A stretch of 64,000 nt of DNA from Synechococcales cyanobacterium C42_A2020_086 (GTDB lineage: Bacteria > Cyanobacteriota > Cyanobacteriia > Elainellales > Elainellaceae), in the NCBI GenBank assembly GCA_015272325.1, contig JACYLU010000035.1:1-64000 (forward strand), in the 5' to 3' direction. Under the pieces are notes generated by a model. That model saw nothing but the letters and a program-made list of their open reading frames with translations, was not told the origin of the DNA and searched no databases. Below, in pieces: positions 43,576 to 52,794 of the stretch (its first letter is position 1; each line of letters starts with the position of its first letter). The position numbers and the translations under genes are program-made.

Positions 43576-44679
43576 TCAATCAGATACCTGCATGCGACTG
43601 AGGCTGCGGCGAGCAACATTAAACAACACACTACCCAAAACCACAATCATAGTCAGCGAAAACCAAACACCAGTCCAACCAGTACCGCGCACAAATGCAT
43701 CTCGAATGATCAAAATATAATAACGTGCAGGAATAACATTGGAGATTAACGATAATGGAAATGGAATATTGCTGACAGGATAAATAAATCCAGACAGCAG
43801 CAGTGTGGTTAGAAACCCCACTAGCGCAACACCTTGAACGGCTGCCGTCTGGTTCGCGGCTTTGGTTCCCAGCATCAACCCAAACATGACTGCCGCCAAA
43901 ATATAAATCGGTGTTCCCAGCAGAAACGGAGTGGGATCGCCAGCAAACCTGAGTTGAAACAAGACTACGCTGACGGTAATAATCACAACCGCTTCGCTCA
44001 ACCCAACAACGAGAAATGCCAGCGCTTTCCCCAAAATCAACTCTAGAGCGCTGAGACTAGAGGCGTAAACTTGCACAATGGTTCCCTGCTCTTTCTCACG
44101 TACCATCGCTAAGGCAGCCAACAGCGAGGGATAAATCCAGAGAACTACCGCACAGGTTCCAGGCACAATGTACAGAGATTCTTGACGTCCCGGGTTGAAC
44201 CAGATGCGGATACGCGCCTGTAAGCGCTGCGGCACAGATTGCAGTCCAGATATGCGCAGAAAAAAGCGAGTAGTTGCTTCGATGTAGCTTTTAGTGACTC
44301 GGGCGTTATTAACATCGGTGGCATCAATCGCGACCTGTACTGCGCTCGGCTCCTGCCGTTGAATGCAATCGGCAAAGTCAGGGGGAATGACAATGGCAGC
44401 TCTAGCTCTACCGCGATCAAGCACGCTCTGGGCACTGCCTCCTAACAGAGGTGCCGCTTGGAACTGATTCGTTGCAAACAACCGCTCAGTATAACGACGG
44501 CTGAGGGGAGTATTGCTGAAGTCCTGAACGGCAATGGGGATATTTTTCGCTTCTAACCGAATGGCATAGCCAAAAATAAGCAGCGTTAGCAGCGGCAACA
44601 CGAATGCTAAGGCTACGGTGAGCCGATCACGACGAAACTGAGAGAGTTCTTTGACAGCTTGAGCGATAATGCGTTTCAT
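43576..44679 (-). CDS. ABC-2 type efflux permease (YbhS-like), first of pair
   Basis: A 367-residue homologue of the next gene: an N-terminal span (VALAFVLPLLTLLIFGYAI), periplasmic domain (RLEAKNIPIAVQDFSNTPLSRR), and C-terminal spans with LAALAMVREKEQGTIVQVYAS as the coupling motif. ATG at 44679 overlaps the ATPase stop as ATGA, which implies translational coupling. Forms a heterodimer with the other permease by inference from E. coli YbhS/YbhR. Confidence 0.9.
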   Translation of the reverse strand: MKRIIAQAVKELSQFRRDRLTVALAFVLPLLTLLIFGYAIRLEAKNIPIAVQDFSNTPLSRRYTERLFATNQFQAAPLLGGSAQSVLDRGRARAAIVIPPDFADCIQRQEPSAVQVAIDATDVNNARVTKSYIEATTRFFLRISGLQSVPQRLQARIRIWFNPGRQESLYIVPGTCAVVLWIYPSLLAALAMVREKEQGTIVQVYASSLSALELILGKALAFLVVGLSEAVVIITVSVVLFQLRFAGDPTPFLLGTPIYILAAVMFGLMLGTKAANQTAAVQGVALVGFLTTLLLSGFIYPVSNIPFPLSLISNVIPARYYILIIRDAFVRGTGWTGVWFSLTMIVVLGSVLFNVARRSLSRMQVSD

Positions 44680-46697
44680 GTGGTTTGCTCCGAGCGCTGC
44701 ACAATACCAATGAATGCATCTTCCAATGAAAACGGTATGGCTCGCACCGAATGCAGTTCCAGGATAGTACCGTCTGGTTTATGGTATTCCTGAAGCAAAT
44801 CTTGAATGCAAGGGATATCGCTATCGGGATGATCGAGAACCAGATGCAGGCGATCACCAAAGATAGATACTCGCCACGGATCGAGAACGGTTTTGAGCAA
44901 ATCAGAGGTTACTTGTGGCATGTTGGTGATCATCTCGATCAGTTTACCGGGTTGGGCGGCTTTGATGGCGCTGGGTGTTCCTTTGGCCACCACTTCCCCC
45001 GCCACCATAAAGCCCATATTGTTACAATGCTCTGCTTCTTCCAGATAATGAGTAGTGATCAAAATAGCCGTACCGCGGCGAGCAAAATCTTCAATCAACC
45101 GCCAGAATTGGCGTCGCGCTAGGGGATCAACGCCAGAAGTGGGTTCGTCGAGGAACAATATTTCTGGCTCGTGCATCACCGATGCCCCAAACGCCACACG
45201 CTGCTTCCACCCGCCCGGAAGACGTCCAGTTAGCATATCCTCCTGCCCGGTGAGTCCACAAATAGTCAGCACCCAGTCAATCTTTTCGCGGCGCTGGGCT
45301 CGCGGTACTCGATACACGCCGCAGTAAAATTCCAAGTTTTGCACTACCGATAAGTCATCATAGAGCGTGAATTTCTGGCTCATGTAGCCAATTTGCCGCC
45401 GCAAGTCCGGATTGCGCAAATTTTGTGAACGTCCTGCTAAAGAAATTTCGCCACCGCTCGCGGGCAATAAACCGCATAGCATTTTGATTGTGGTCGTTTT
45501 TCCCGCGCCATTCGCACCTAGCAATCCATAGATTTCACCGTAGCGAACCTCTAGAGTGACATCTTTGACAGCGCGAAAATTGCCAAAGGTTTTGTAGAGT
45601 TGCCGGGTTTGAATGGCCAGGTCATTTGATCCTCTGGGCTGAGCTAGGCTGCGGGATGTTCTGGGCAGCGAGCGCGGCAAGGGAATAAACGGCGGGTCGG
45701 CTCCTTGCTGGCGCAGACGGGTCACAAAGACGTTCTCCAGCGTGGCTTCGGCATAGTCAATTTGGCTGGGGTGGAGATGCTGCTGTTGCAATACCTGACG
45801 CACAGTCGCTTCTCCGGTCGCATGGTCAGGAACCAGGATATCGAGGCGATCGCCAAATGACTGCACATCAACTAGCGGCGGCGGTGTCTCATGGGGCAAA
45901 GGTGGAATCGCATCTAAAAGCACCTGCTCTGTCGTTGCCAGATCATTGGTTCGCACCTCCAGACGGTGTAAGCCTAGGCCTATGCGCAAATCTTGCAGCG
46001 TTCCCATTTGCTGGATTTCGCCGTTATACATCAGCGCGATCCGGTTGCAGCGTTCTGCCTCATCCAGATACGGGGTTGCCACCACGATCGTCACACCCTG
46101 ATTTGCCAGCGCTGCCAATACATCCCAAAAATCGCGCCGCGATACCGGATCTACGCCCGTAGTTGGCTCATCCAGCAGCAAAATCTCCGGCTGGGCGATC
46201 AAAGCACAGCACAGCGCTAGTTTTTGCTTCATACCGCCCGAAAGCTGACCCGCGAGGCGGTCGCCAAATTGATCCAGATTCATCAGCTTCAGGTAGCGGT
46301 CGCGACGCTCCATCAACCGATCCAGGGGCACCTCGCGCAACCCAGCACTGTAGCGAATATTTTCATTTAAGCTCAGATCGAGGTATAGCGAGAACTGCTG
46401 CGTTAAGTACCCTATTCCCAATCGCGCTTGCCTGGGTGGCCGCCCCAACACCTGCACACTGCCAGCGCTAGCTTCCATCACGCCCGCTAAAATTTGAAAG
46501 GTTGTCGTTTTACCCGCACCATCTGGGCCAATTAACCCGAAAATTTCTCCCCGCTGCACCGTAAAATCGATGCCTTTTACAGCAGTCAATGCACCGTAGC
46601 GTTTCTGCAAGCCCGCAACTTGAATCACCGGAGCTAGGCGCATTGAGCCAGCAGGGAGCGAGAAAGGAGTTACCTCTACTTCGGGGTGGTGAACCAT
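44676..46697 (-). CDS. Double-cassette ABC transporter ATPase (YbhF-like)
   Basis: A 673-residue protein with two complete ATP-binding cassettes. Cassette 1: LIGPDGAGKTTTFQIL, QLSGGMKQKLALC, ILLLDEPTTGVDP. Cassette 2: LLGANGAGKTTTIKML, RLPGGWKQRVAFGA, ILFLDEPTSGVDP, TTHYLEEAEHC. The second signature reads LPGGW instead of LSGGQ. The switch His is missing in cassette 1 (ATPYLDEAERC) but present in cassette 2, so the two sites are unequal. Organisation matches E. coli YbhF, a drug/metabolite exporter ATPase. It is preceded by the HlyD gene (16 nt) and followed by the permease pair. Confidence 0.92.
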   Translation of the reverse strand: MVHHPEVEVTPFSLPAGSMRLAPVIQVAGLQKRYGALTAVKGIDFTVQRGEIFGLIGPDGAGKTTTFQILAGVMEASAGSVQVLGRPPRQARLGIGYLTQQFSLYLDLSLNENIRYSAGLREVPLDRLMERRDRYLKLMNLDQFGDRLAGQLSGGMKQKLALCCALIAQPEILLLDEPTTGVDPVSRRDFWDVLAALANQGVTIVVATPYLDEAERCNRIALMYNGEIQQMGTLQDLRIGLGLHRLEVRTNDLATTEQVLLDAIPPLPHETPPPLVDVQSFGDRLDILVPDHATGEATVRQVLQQQHLHPSQIDYAEATLENVFVTRLRQQGADPPFIPLPRSLPRTSRSLAQPRGSNDLAIQTRQLYKTFGNFRAVKDVTLEVRYGEIYGLLGANGAGKTTTIKMLCGLLPASGGEISLAGRSQNLRNPDLRRQIGYMSQKFTLYDDLSVVQNLEFYCGVYRVPRAQRREKIDWVLTICGLTGQEDMLTGRLPGGWKQRVAFGASVMHEPEILFLDEPTSGVDPLARRQFWRLIEDFARRGTAILITTHYLEEAEHCNNMGFMVAGEVVAKGTPSAIKAAQPGKLIEMITNMPQVTSDLLKTVLDPWRVSIFGDRLHLVLDHPDSDIPCIQDLLQEYHKPDGTILELHSVRAIPFSLEDAFIGIVQRSEQTT

Positions 46698-46713
46698 CGC
46701 AGCTCTCCCGGCA

Positions 46714-47961
46714 TCATTCGCTTGTCAAGAGAATTTCACCATCGGCTGGCATACCCGGTTTAGCGAACCCATCGGGATTCTCTAGAGTGAGCTTGACTCC
46801 AAACACCTGCTGCACGCGATCGTCTTTGAAGTAGACATTTTCGGGTGTGAACGATGCTTCAGTATCAATGGCTGCCACTCGGGCGGCTAACGGTTGATCC
46901 GGAGCAGAATCGAGATAAACTTGGGCAGGCTGCCCCACTCGCACCTTGCCGATATCACCTTCAGGGATAAATGCCCGCATATATACCGTATTTAGGTCGA
47001 GTATTGTCAGCAATACTCTGCCAGTAGGCACCACCGCGCCGGGTTCTACACTTCGAGTAATCACAACACCATCAATCGGGCTGTTCACGGTTAAATCATT
47101 CACTTGGGACGCAATCCGATCGCGTTCTGCTACAGCATTCATAACCTCTGCCTCGGCTGCCCTGAGTTGCGCTTGCGCCTGCAGGAGTTGCGTTCTTAAC
47201 CGCTGCACCTCAGCAGTGTTGATGTCTGGATTCAACCGAGTTGATTGGGACTGGGTCAAGCCACCCCGAGCCGCCGCAATCTGTTTCTCAGCCGCTGCAA
47301 CAGCCGATTGCCGACTTTGCAGAATTGCTAACGCAGATTGGTAAGCCGCCTTGGCTTGATCAGCTCGCTGTTGAGCCGCAGCACCTTGACGCGCCAACTG
47401 AGTGAAGCGATCGCGATCGACTGTGGCCAGATCGAGCTGTGATTGCGCCTCCACGACTTGCGCCTGGGCTTGCGCCAACTGGGCTTCGGCAGCGGCAACC
47501 TGGGCTTCAGCCTGAGAAACACGCCCAGCGGCATCGCCTTGAGACTGCCGCAACCGCACCTGAGCTTCGGCAAGCTGGCTTTGCAAGACATTAATTTGCA
47601 GCCGCGCATTTTCGGCGGACTGTCGGACTGCCTTCAACCGCGCCTCCGCACCCTGGAGTTGTGCCTGAACTTGGTCATCGTCTAACTTGGCTAGCAGTTG
47701 CCCTCGCTGCACCACTGCCCCTTCTCGGACTGTCACGGTTTCAATCCGACCGGCTGCCTTGGTACCTACATCAGTTTCGTAGCCCTCTATGCGGCCGCTA
47801 AATTCCAAATCACCCGACTGCGGTCGTGAGGTGAAGTACCAGACCACCGCCGCTAGCAAAACCAGAATTCCTAAAGGCAACAAAAATCGGCGTGGCGAGC
47901 GTTTTGCGGCTAGAGGGGCGATCCCACCATCCGGTAGAGGAGGCTCAGAAACAGGAGTCAT
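46714..47961 (-). CDS. HlyD/YbhG-type periplasmic adaptor of the efflux system
   Basis: A 415-residue membrane-fusion protein. One N-terminal span (FLLPLGILVLLAAVVWYF), a lipoyl half-motif (GRIETVTVREGAVVQRGQLLAKLD), a long alanine- and glutamine-rich coiled coil (about residues 100-270), then the second lipoyl half and beta-barrel (VNSPIDGVVITRSVEPGAVV, PAQVYLDSAPDQPLAARV). It links the inner-membrane exporter to an outer-membrane channel. First gene of the operon hlyD-ATPase-permease-permease, divergent from the TetR regulator. Confidence 0.92.
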   Translation of the reverse strand: MTPVSEPPLPDGGIAPLAAKRSPRRFLLPLGILVLLAAVVWYFTSRPQSGDLEFSGRIEGYETDVGTKAAGRIETVTVREGAVVQRGQLLAKLDDDQVQAQLQGAEARLKAVRQSAENARLQINVLQSQLAEAQVRLRQSQGDAAGRVSQAEAQVAAAEAQLAQAQAQVVEAQSQLDLATVDRDRFTQLARQGAAAQQRADQAKAAYQSALAILQSRQSAVAAAEKQIAAARGGLTQSQSTRLNPDINTAEVQRLRTQLLQAQAQLRAAEAEVMNAVAERDRIASQVNDLTVNSPIDGVVITRSVEPGAVVPTGRVLLTILDLNTVYMRAFIPEGDIGKVRVGQPAQVYLDSAPDQPLAARVAAIDTEASFTPENVYFKDDRVQQVFGVKLTLENPDGFAKPGMPADGEILLTSE

Positions 47962-48098
47962 AGGATTCCGCGATAGATAGCTAGAAAGAATCGCTAGAGA
48001 TGTCCTTGTATCTAGAGATGTGCTTATATCAGAACTAGCAGCTTGTAGAAAACGAAACAGAGCGCTATAAGCAAGTGCAATGAAAACGTAAAGATTTC

Positions 48099-48117
48099 AT
48101 ACTAGACGGTCTAGTAT
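48099..48117. promoter_or_regulatory. Perfect 19-bp TetR-type operator ATACTAGAC-G-GTCTAGTAT
   Basis: Nine-base arms around a single G, lying between the efflux operon (start 47961) and the TetR-family gene (start 48285). This is the expected form and place of an operator by which the TetR protein represses both units. Confidence 0.8.
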
Positions 48118-48170
48118 AGTTGTGACTAATCCTAGAATGGACACCAAAATCCGACAAGCCGGAATTACAA

Positions 48171-48194
48171 TTGTTTACACTGTTGTTTACACTG
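48171..48194. repeat. Perfect 12-bp tandem duplication TTGTTTACACTG
   Basis: Adjacent identical copies at 48171-48182 and 48183-48194 in the promoter/leader region of the TetR gene, about 55 bp downstream of the operator. Confidence 0.85.
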
Positions 48195-48284
48195 TGATTC
48201 CCTTCAGTTGGAAAATTTGGAAAATTAAGGATAGAAAAAACAAACTACAACGCGCAAACGCTGCACTATCACGAGGTCCAATTC

Positions 48285-48950
48285 TTGGGAGTTTCACCAT
48301 CAGAGCATTCATCCACCCCGCCCTCGTCAACTCCACCGTTAGAATCGCGGCATCACTCTGCGGGTAACCTGAGCAATAAGCAAGAGCAAATTCTCCAGGG
48401 CGCTATGCAGGTTTTTTTAAGACATGGCTATGCCGGAACTAGCATGGATCGGGTGGCAGCTGCATCGGGCGTTGCTAAGCAAACAATTTACAGCCACTTT
48501 CAAGATAAAGAAGGGCTGTTTACGATTCTCATTGAACGGATCACGATTCAGCGGCTGCAAACCGAACTCGGCAGCGAAACCCTTCAGGGTGAACCCGATG
48601 TATTATTACGGCAGCTCGCCAAAGCCTTCCTCAACAAGATGGGGGATGAAGAATATTTGAATCTGTTTCGGGTTGTAGTGGGTGAATCGGTACGGTTCCC
48701 AGAACTGGCGCAGCTCTATAGTCGCATTGTCGTGCAGCGCGGTCGCAGCTTAATCGCCGACTATTTTCGCTCCCATCCGGAACTCCATATTTCCGATCCG
48801 GAAGCCACAGCCCACATTTTTACAGGTTCTCTCGTGTCTTATATCATCTCTCAAAAAATTCTCTACGGCGAACAAGGAGTAGCCCTTGCCCCCAATCGCA
48901 TTGTTGACGCTCTGCTGCAGCTCATCCTGCAAAATCGAGATTCTGGCTAG
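48285..48950 (+). CDS. TetR/AcrR family transcriptional regulator (CecR-like)
   Basis: A 221-residue repressor. After a 30-residue disordered Ser/Pro/His-rich start comes a TetR helix-turn-helix (ILQGAMQVFLRHGYAGTSMDRVAAASGVAKQTIYSHFQDKEGLF, with the core VAKQTIYSHF). The ligand-binding domain follows (FRVVVGESVRFPELAQLY). The start is a TTG with GAGG 8 nt upstream, the only plausible initiator in frame. The arrangement TetR-HlyD-double ATPase-two permeases mirrors E. coli cecR-ybhGFSR, where CecR controls the exporter. Autoregulation is likely from the shared operator. Confidence 0.87.
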   Translation: MGVSPSEHSSTPPSSTPPLESRHHSAGNLSNKQEQILQGAMQVFLRHGYAGTSMDRVAAASGVAKQTIYSHFQDKEGLFTILIERITIQRLQTELGSETLQGEPDVLLRQLAKAFLNKMGDEEYLNLFRVVVGESVRFPELAQLYSRIVVQRGRSLIADYFRSHPELHISDPEATAHIFTGSLVSYIISQKILYGEQGVALAPNRIVDALLQLILQNRDSG

Positions 48951-48962
48951 GGGCTAATTTAT

Positions 48963-49082
48963 AAACAGAAGCTTAAGCAGGGCAAAGCCCATCAGCGCTA
49001 CGAGTTCGGCTGCAAAGTGGTACTGGCAACAACCACTCAGAGCAACTAGATTGTCGGCATCGTGTCGGAATCGTTGGGTTAA
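48963..49082 (+). pseudogene. IS transposase remnant (IS5/IS1182-like catalytic region)
   Basis: In one frame 48963-49082 reads KQKLKQGKAHQRYEFGCKVV, then LATTTQSN, a TAG stop at 49047, and IVGIVSESLG before a TAA. The stretch GKAHxRYEFGCKV followed by WIVGI-type sequence is characteristic of the transposase core of IS5/IS1182-related elements. Only about 40 codons survive, with an internal stop and no terminal inverted repeats visible nearby. It marks an old insertion next to the efflux locus. Confidence 0.7.
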
Positions 49083-49190
49083 CCCTACACATTTCAGGCA
49101 GCACGAGATTCAGTCATTAAAAATCCTGATTATTTCTTCTATTGCTTTCACTAGGGGATAGCTGATTGCAACACTACCCTCTAGACTGAA

Positions 49191-49400
49191 TCAATCCGTT
49201 GCGATTATGACATCCGATGCTTTCACAACAGCATAGACCTCTTTACCCTCTGTCAGCCCTAATCTTTCGGCTGAAGATTTGGTGATCATTGCCACAATCT
49301 TAATTCCTAGAATCACTTCAACCTTTACTTCTGCATTCACCGCCCCAACCACTAGAGCTTTAATCTTGCCCCTCAGAGCATTTCGTGCGCTAACTTCCAT
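49191..49400 (-). CDS. Molbindin (Mop-like TOBE domain protein)
   Basis: A 69-residue cytoplasmic oxyanion-binding protein. The sequence is a single TOBE/Mop domain: SARNALRGKIKALVVGAVNAEVKVEV, then IVAMITKSSAERLGLTEGKEVYAVVKASDVII. Such molbindins store or buffer molybdate. Length and motif order are normal. The ATG at 49400 (MEVSARN) is preferred over one 36 nt upstream. No molybdate transporter is adjacent. Bases 48951-49190 and 49401-49641 hold no other gene I can support. Confidence 0.88.
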   Translation of the reverse strand: MEVSARNALRGKIKALVVGAVNAEVKVEVILGIKIVAMITKSSAERLGLTEGKEVYAVVKASDVIIATD

Positions 49401-49641
49401 CACTGAGAACCTTGTGATGAATGAACCAACTCCCAATGATTCGCTGACTTAGCTCAAAAATTTTGCTACCTGAGCTACAGAACCTTGTGCAGGCATTTTG
49501 GCATTGCGTTAACAACCTCACAGCACATATCTAGCGGTATCCCCTGTCGTTGGGGTCCTTGGTCGAGGGTCAATCGCGACTCGGCGGATCCGCTGCATCA
49601 ACTAGGACATTCGTTAGCGCGATACTAGGCATGACTCGGCA

Positions 49642-49661
49642 GGTTGAACAACCGTTCAACC
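49642..49661. promoter_or_regulatory. Perfect 20-bp palindromic hairpin GGTTGAAC-AACC-GTTCAACC
   Basis: Eight-base perfect arms around four bases, 35 bp beyond the stop of the minus-strand lipoprotein gene. No T-tract follows on either strand. It may be a terminator-like structure or an operator (the core is GAAC-N4-GTTC). Confidence 0.55.
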
Positions 49662-49695
49662 CTAGTCTATGCAGCACTGTGCGAGGCGGGGTAGG

Positions 49696-50334
49696 TTACT
49701 GACTCGCTTCGTAGAGGTAGAGCAAGGCTTCAGCAGAACCGTTGCCTGACGGATCGTAGACTTCTAGGTAGGCGTTGCTTTGTCCCGAGGGTGCTCCATC
49801 GCGAGCCAGAATATAGGTATAGCCCTCGTGGCGGAAAATCAGCTGGCGGGCTTCTTCGGGGTTATTGCTGGTGATGCGCAGCTCGCCACTCCCGTCTTTG
49901 GCTTGCCCAATATAGTACTTAGGCTGCCACGGATCATATTCGGCTGAGCAGATCTGCACGGTGTAGTGAGTACTTTCAGCTAAGGCGTAGGGACCAGAGT
50001 CCGCCGGACATTCGGCAATCAGGCGGTTGAGATCGAGAGTGTGGATATGGCCGCGAACGGTTATTGTGCCGGTCTGCGGTAGCGGAGTCGTAGGGGCATA
50101 GTCACGCTGTACTGCTGGTCTGGTTGAAGTCTCGGCAGCTGGAGTTGCCTCAGGGATGGGCGTCTGGGAAGTAGGGGTTCTAGAGACAGGAGCCGCGGGA
50201 GGGGAGGGGTTTGCAGCTTGACTAGATGCCACAGGCTGCCCGGTGACAGGCTCAGCCGTTGGCGAAACGACAGGCAAGCGTGTGCAGCCAAGAAGATGCA
50301 GCAGAACGATGCTCCAGACCCAGTGGTAATTCAT
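49696..50334 (-). CDS. Proline-rich lipoprotein, unknown function
   Basis: A 212-residue predicted lipoprotein. The signal ends in the lipobox HLLGC (Cys17). Residues 20-90 are a Pro/Thr/Ala-rich linker. The C-terminal domain (about 95-212) has several Tyr-rich strands: ITVRGHIHTLDLNRLIAECP, ESTHYTVQICSAEYDPWQPKYYIG, then YTYILARDG and YLEVYDPSG. Similar domains occur in cyanobacterial lipoproteins, but I know no function. It is 40 bp downstream of the lytic transglycosylase gene on the same strand and may share its transcript. Confidence 0.75.
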   Translation of the reverse strand: MNYHWVWSIVLLHLLGCTRLPVVSPTAEPVTGQPVASSQAANPSPPAAPVSRTPTSQTPIPEATPAAETSTRPAVQRDYAPTTPLPQTGTITVRGHIHTLDLNRLIAECPADSGPYALAESTHYTVQICSAEYDPWQPKYYIGQAKDGSGELRITSNNPEEARQLIFRHEGYTYILARDGAPSGQSNAYLEVYDPSGNGSAEALLYLYEASQ

Positions 50335-50374
50335 AGCAATACGGCTCGTATCTAAACAGGGTAAATTTGTAAAC

Positions 50375-52663
50375 TTAGTGGAGATGAGCGTGGTCCTCAG
50401 AGAACTGCGCTAACTGCTGCGAGACTTCTGGGTTGTACAGCCGCAGGTAGTTCCAATAGTTACCAAAGACGGATTCCACATAGCCGCGAGTTTCCGGAAA
50501 CGGAATTTGCTCCACAAATCGATCGAGATCGCTGGTGCCGAAACGCTCAATCCAGTCGGCGACGCTACCTGGACCAGCATTGTAACTAGCCACGGCAAAC
50601 AGGGAGTTGTTGTCATACTCGCGGTGAGTATAGTCCAGATACCAGGTGCCGAGGTTGATATTATCGACCGGATTTTCAAGATTAAACGGCTTGAGGTCAA
50701 TCTGAGCGGCGACCCAGTCTGCGGTTTCGGGCATGACCTGCATCAGTCCCTTGGCTCCAGCAACGGATTCAATCTTTGGCTCAAAGCGAGACTCTTGACG
50801 AATCAGCGCTGTTACCAGCATCGGGTTGAGCTGCCGCTGCTGCGACCAGTGCTCGATCGGCTCCAGAAAAGGGAAGGGGTAGAGCGCCTGCCAATATTCC
50901 GGCTGTCGTTTGATCGCCTTCACTTCGGCTTTCTCGGCTGCCGGCTCGCGCCACGCCAAGCTAGACAGCATAAACAAGCCGTCTAGATGATCCTGCACAC
51001 CCAGGCGCAGTAAGCCATCTGTAAATTGCTCCGCCACAGTCGGCTTGAGGCGATTCGTAAATTCTACCTGCCACAGCGTCCAGGCATCTCGGTCTTGCCC
51101 TAGCTGATATAGTTCCCGCAGCGCGTCTGATCCGGCGGGCAAGGTTGTGCGCTGTGCCGCTTTTACCACCTGAGGCAGTTTTTGTCGCACCGTTGAAAAA
51201 TCGCCCACATCCCAGCCAAGCAAGGTTGCCGAGCGCCAGGCATAGTAAGACTCAGGGTACTCGCTAAGCACTTGCTCATAGGCAGCCTGAGACTGATCTT
51301 GCTGCCCAAGCTGCGCTGCCCATTTACCTATCCAGAAGCCTGCTTTGGGGGCAACTTCGCTGTCGGGGTTTTCCGCTAGGATCTGCTTCGCCCAGGCCCA
51401 GGCCCCATTAAGATCCCCTTGTTTGTCCAGCAGTTCGGCTTGCTCCCAGCGGATCTCGGCAGCGGTTTCAGAATTGCTGTACTGCTTCAGAATCGACTGC
51501 CGCACTTGTAGCGCCGTATCCGGGCTATTTTGCGCCTGCAGAATCTTTGATTTGGCCAACAAGGCTTCGGGGGCCTGCTTCGGGAAGCGCTGGATTGCCT
51601 GATCGAGGTAACCCATCGCCTCTGCGGGAGTTTCCGCTAGATCTGCTAGCCGCAGCAGTGCCAGTCCTGTTTCCGGTTCATCGGGAAAGGCCTGCAGCAG
51701 AGCTTTGTAGCCGCGCACCGCGTCATCATAACGTTCGCCCAACTGTGCGCCGCGAGCAGCTCGATAGAGGTTCAGAGCCGAGGGAGGCGCTTTCGCATAG
51801 GCCGAACCAGCACTGCCATAGTAGACGTTTTCCCAGTAGGCAAAGCCAATGTCCTGCCAGTCTTCGGGGGTGAGCTGCGCGGCATACTCTTGCTTCAGCC
51901 GGTCGAGAATGCCTTTAATGCCTTCAAGATGCACGCCGTGCCGAGCCAGCAGCAATAGCAACTGCGGCTGCTTGGGGTTCTGTTCTAGGCGCGTTAGGGC
52001 AATCTCGATGCTGCGCGGATGAGCGGGAAACTGAGTCAGTGCTCGGTCCCAGTATTGCGGATCCGTTTTGCCCAGGTGATACAGCGCCTCGACGGTAACA
52101 GGATCTTGAGGATATTGATCAATAAGCGTCTGCCAGATTTTCTCCGCTTCAGCTCTGTTGCCGGTAGCCGCGTAGGCTTGCGCTCGTTTCGCTAGGATGT
52201 GCGTTGCCAGAACCGGGTAGTCGCGCTCTAAGCCTTGCAGCCAAGGCAGTGCTTGTCCACCCCGGTCCTGCTGAATTAAATCCGTCGCCAACAGATAGCG
52301 GGCCTGCAGGCGCTCTGGTCGAGATCCCTGTTTAGCAATCTCCTGCAGGCGCTCAGCTCGCTCTACCGCCGGTCGATTTACTAACGTCAATACCTCAGAC
52401 GTTTGACCAGCACTCAGATCAAGCTCAGTAGGAATGGCCTCACGGCTGAACCAGGACCCAATGCCCGGCAAACGAGGCAGGAGATCGCGAGCCGCCCAAA
52501 CCGAAGCTGTTGCTCCCAAAGCCACCACCACTGCAGACAAGACGACTTGCTTGCGCGACAGCGACGAGGACGGCCGCGGTTGCTCTGACGAAGGGGAGGT
52601 CTGAGAAGAGTTGGGCAGTTGAGCTTGGCGGGATCGCGTCCGGGAAATTTTTCTCAAAGGCAT
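50375..52663 (-). CDS. Soluble lytic murein transglycosylase (Slt70-like) with TPR-type helical region
   Basis: A 762-residue cell-wall enzyme that cleaves the glycan strand of peptidoglycan. One N-terminal membrane anchor or signal at about residues 40-60 (VVLSAVVVALGATASVWAA) follows a basic Ser/Arg-rich start. Residues 80-590 are tandem helical repeats of TPR/Slt U-domain type. The catalytic SLT domain is near 600-730: LIRQESRFEPKIESVAGAKG with the catalytic Glu in QES, GLMQVMPETA, and NPVDNINLGTWYL. NAGPGSV closes the site. Length matches the family. Confidence 0.93.
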   Translation of the reverse strand: MPLRKISRTRSRQAQLPNSSQTSPSSEQPRPSSSLSRKQVVLSAVVVALGATASVWAARDLLPRLPGIGSWFSREAIPTELDLSAGQTSEVLTLVNRPAVERAERLQEIAKQGSRPERLQARYLLATDLIQQDRGGQALPWLQGLERDYPVLATHILAKRAQAYAATGNRAEAEKIWQTLIDQYPQDPVTVEALYHLGKTDPQYWDRALTQFPAHPRSIEIALTRLEQNPKQPQLLLLLARHGVHLEGIKGILDRLKQEYAAQLTPEDWQDIGFAYWENVYYGSAGSAYAKAPPSALNLYRAARGAQLGERYDDAVRGYKALLQAFPDEPETGLALLRLADLAETPAEAMGYLDQAIQRFPKQAPEALLAKSKILQAQNSPDTALQVRQSILKQYSNSETAAEIRWEQAELLDKQGDLNGAWAWAKQILAENPDSEVAPKAGFWIGKWAAQLGQQDQSQAAYEQVLSEYPESYYAWRSATLLGWDVGDFSTVRQKLPQVVKAAQRTTLPAGSDALRELYQLGQDRDAWTLWQVEFTNRLKPTVAEQFTDGLLRLGVQDHLDGLFMLSSLAWREPAAEKAEVKAIKRQPEYWQALYPFPFLEPIEHWSQQRQLNPMLVTALIRQESRFEPKIESVAGAKGLMQVMPETADWVAAQIDLKPFNLENPVDNINLGTWYLDYTHREYDNNSLFAVASYNAGPGSVADWIERFGTSDLDRFVEQIPFPETRGYVESVFGNYWNYLRLYNPEVSQQLAQFSEDHAHLH

Positions 52664-52794
52664 GATGGGTGGTGGCGTCTCTTGCTGGGCTTCCGCTACG
52701 CATGATATCGCTTTCGCCCGAAAATGGTCAGCCGCCCTTGCCGCAACCTCCGATAGATTTCACATTACAGATTTCACGGTTTCGCGGCCACTCC

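Noticed and set aside
48122-48367. 81-codon plus-strand frame upstream of the TetR gene
   Set aside because: Starts at the operator, includes a 12-bp duplication and overlaps the TetR start in another frame.
49642-49661. LexA/SOS box in the palindrome near the lipoprotein gene
   Set aside because: The core is GAAC-N4-GTTC but it sits downstream of a gene and does not match the AGTAC-type box of cyanobacteria; kept only as a palindrome.
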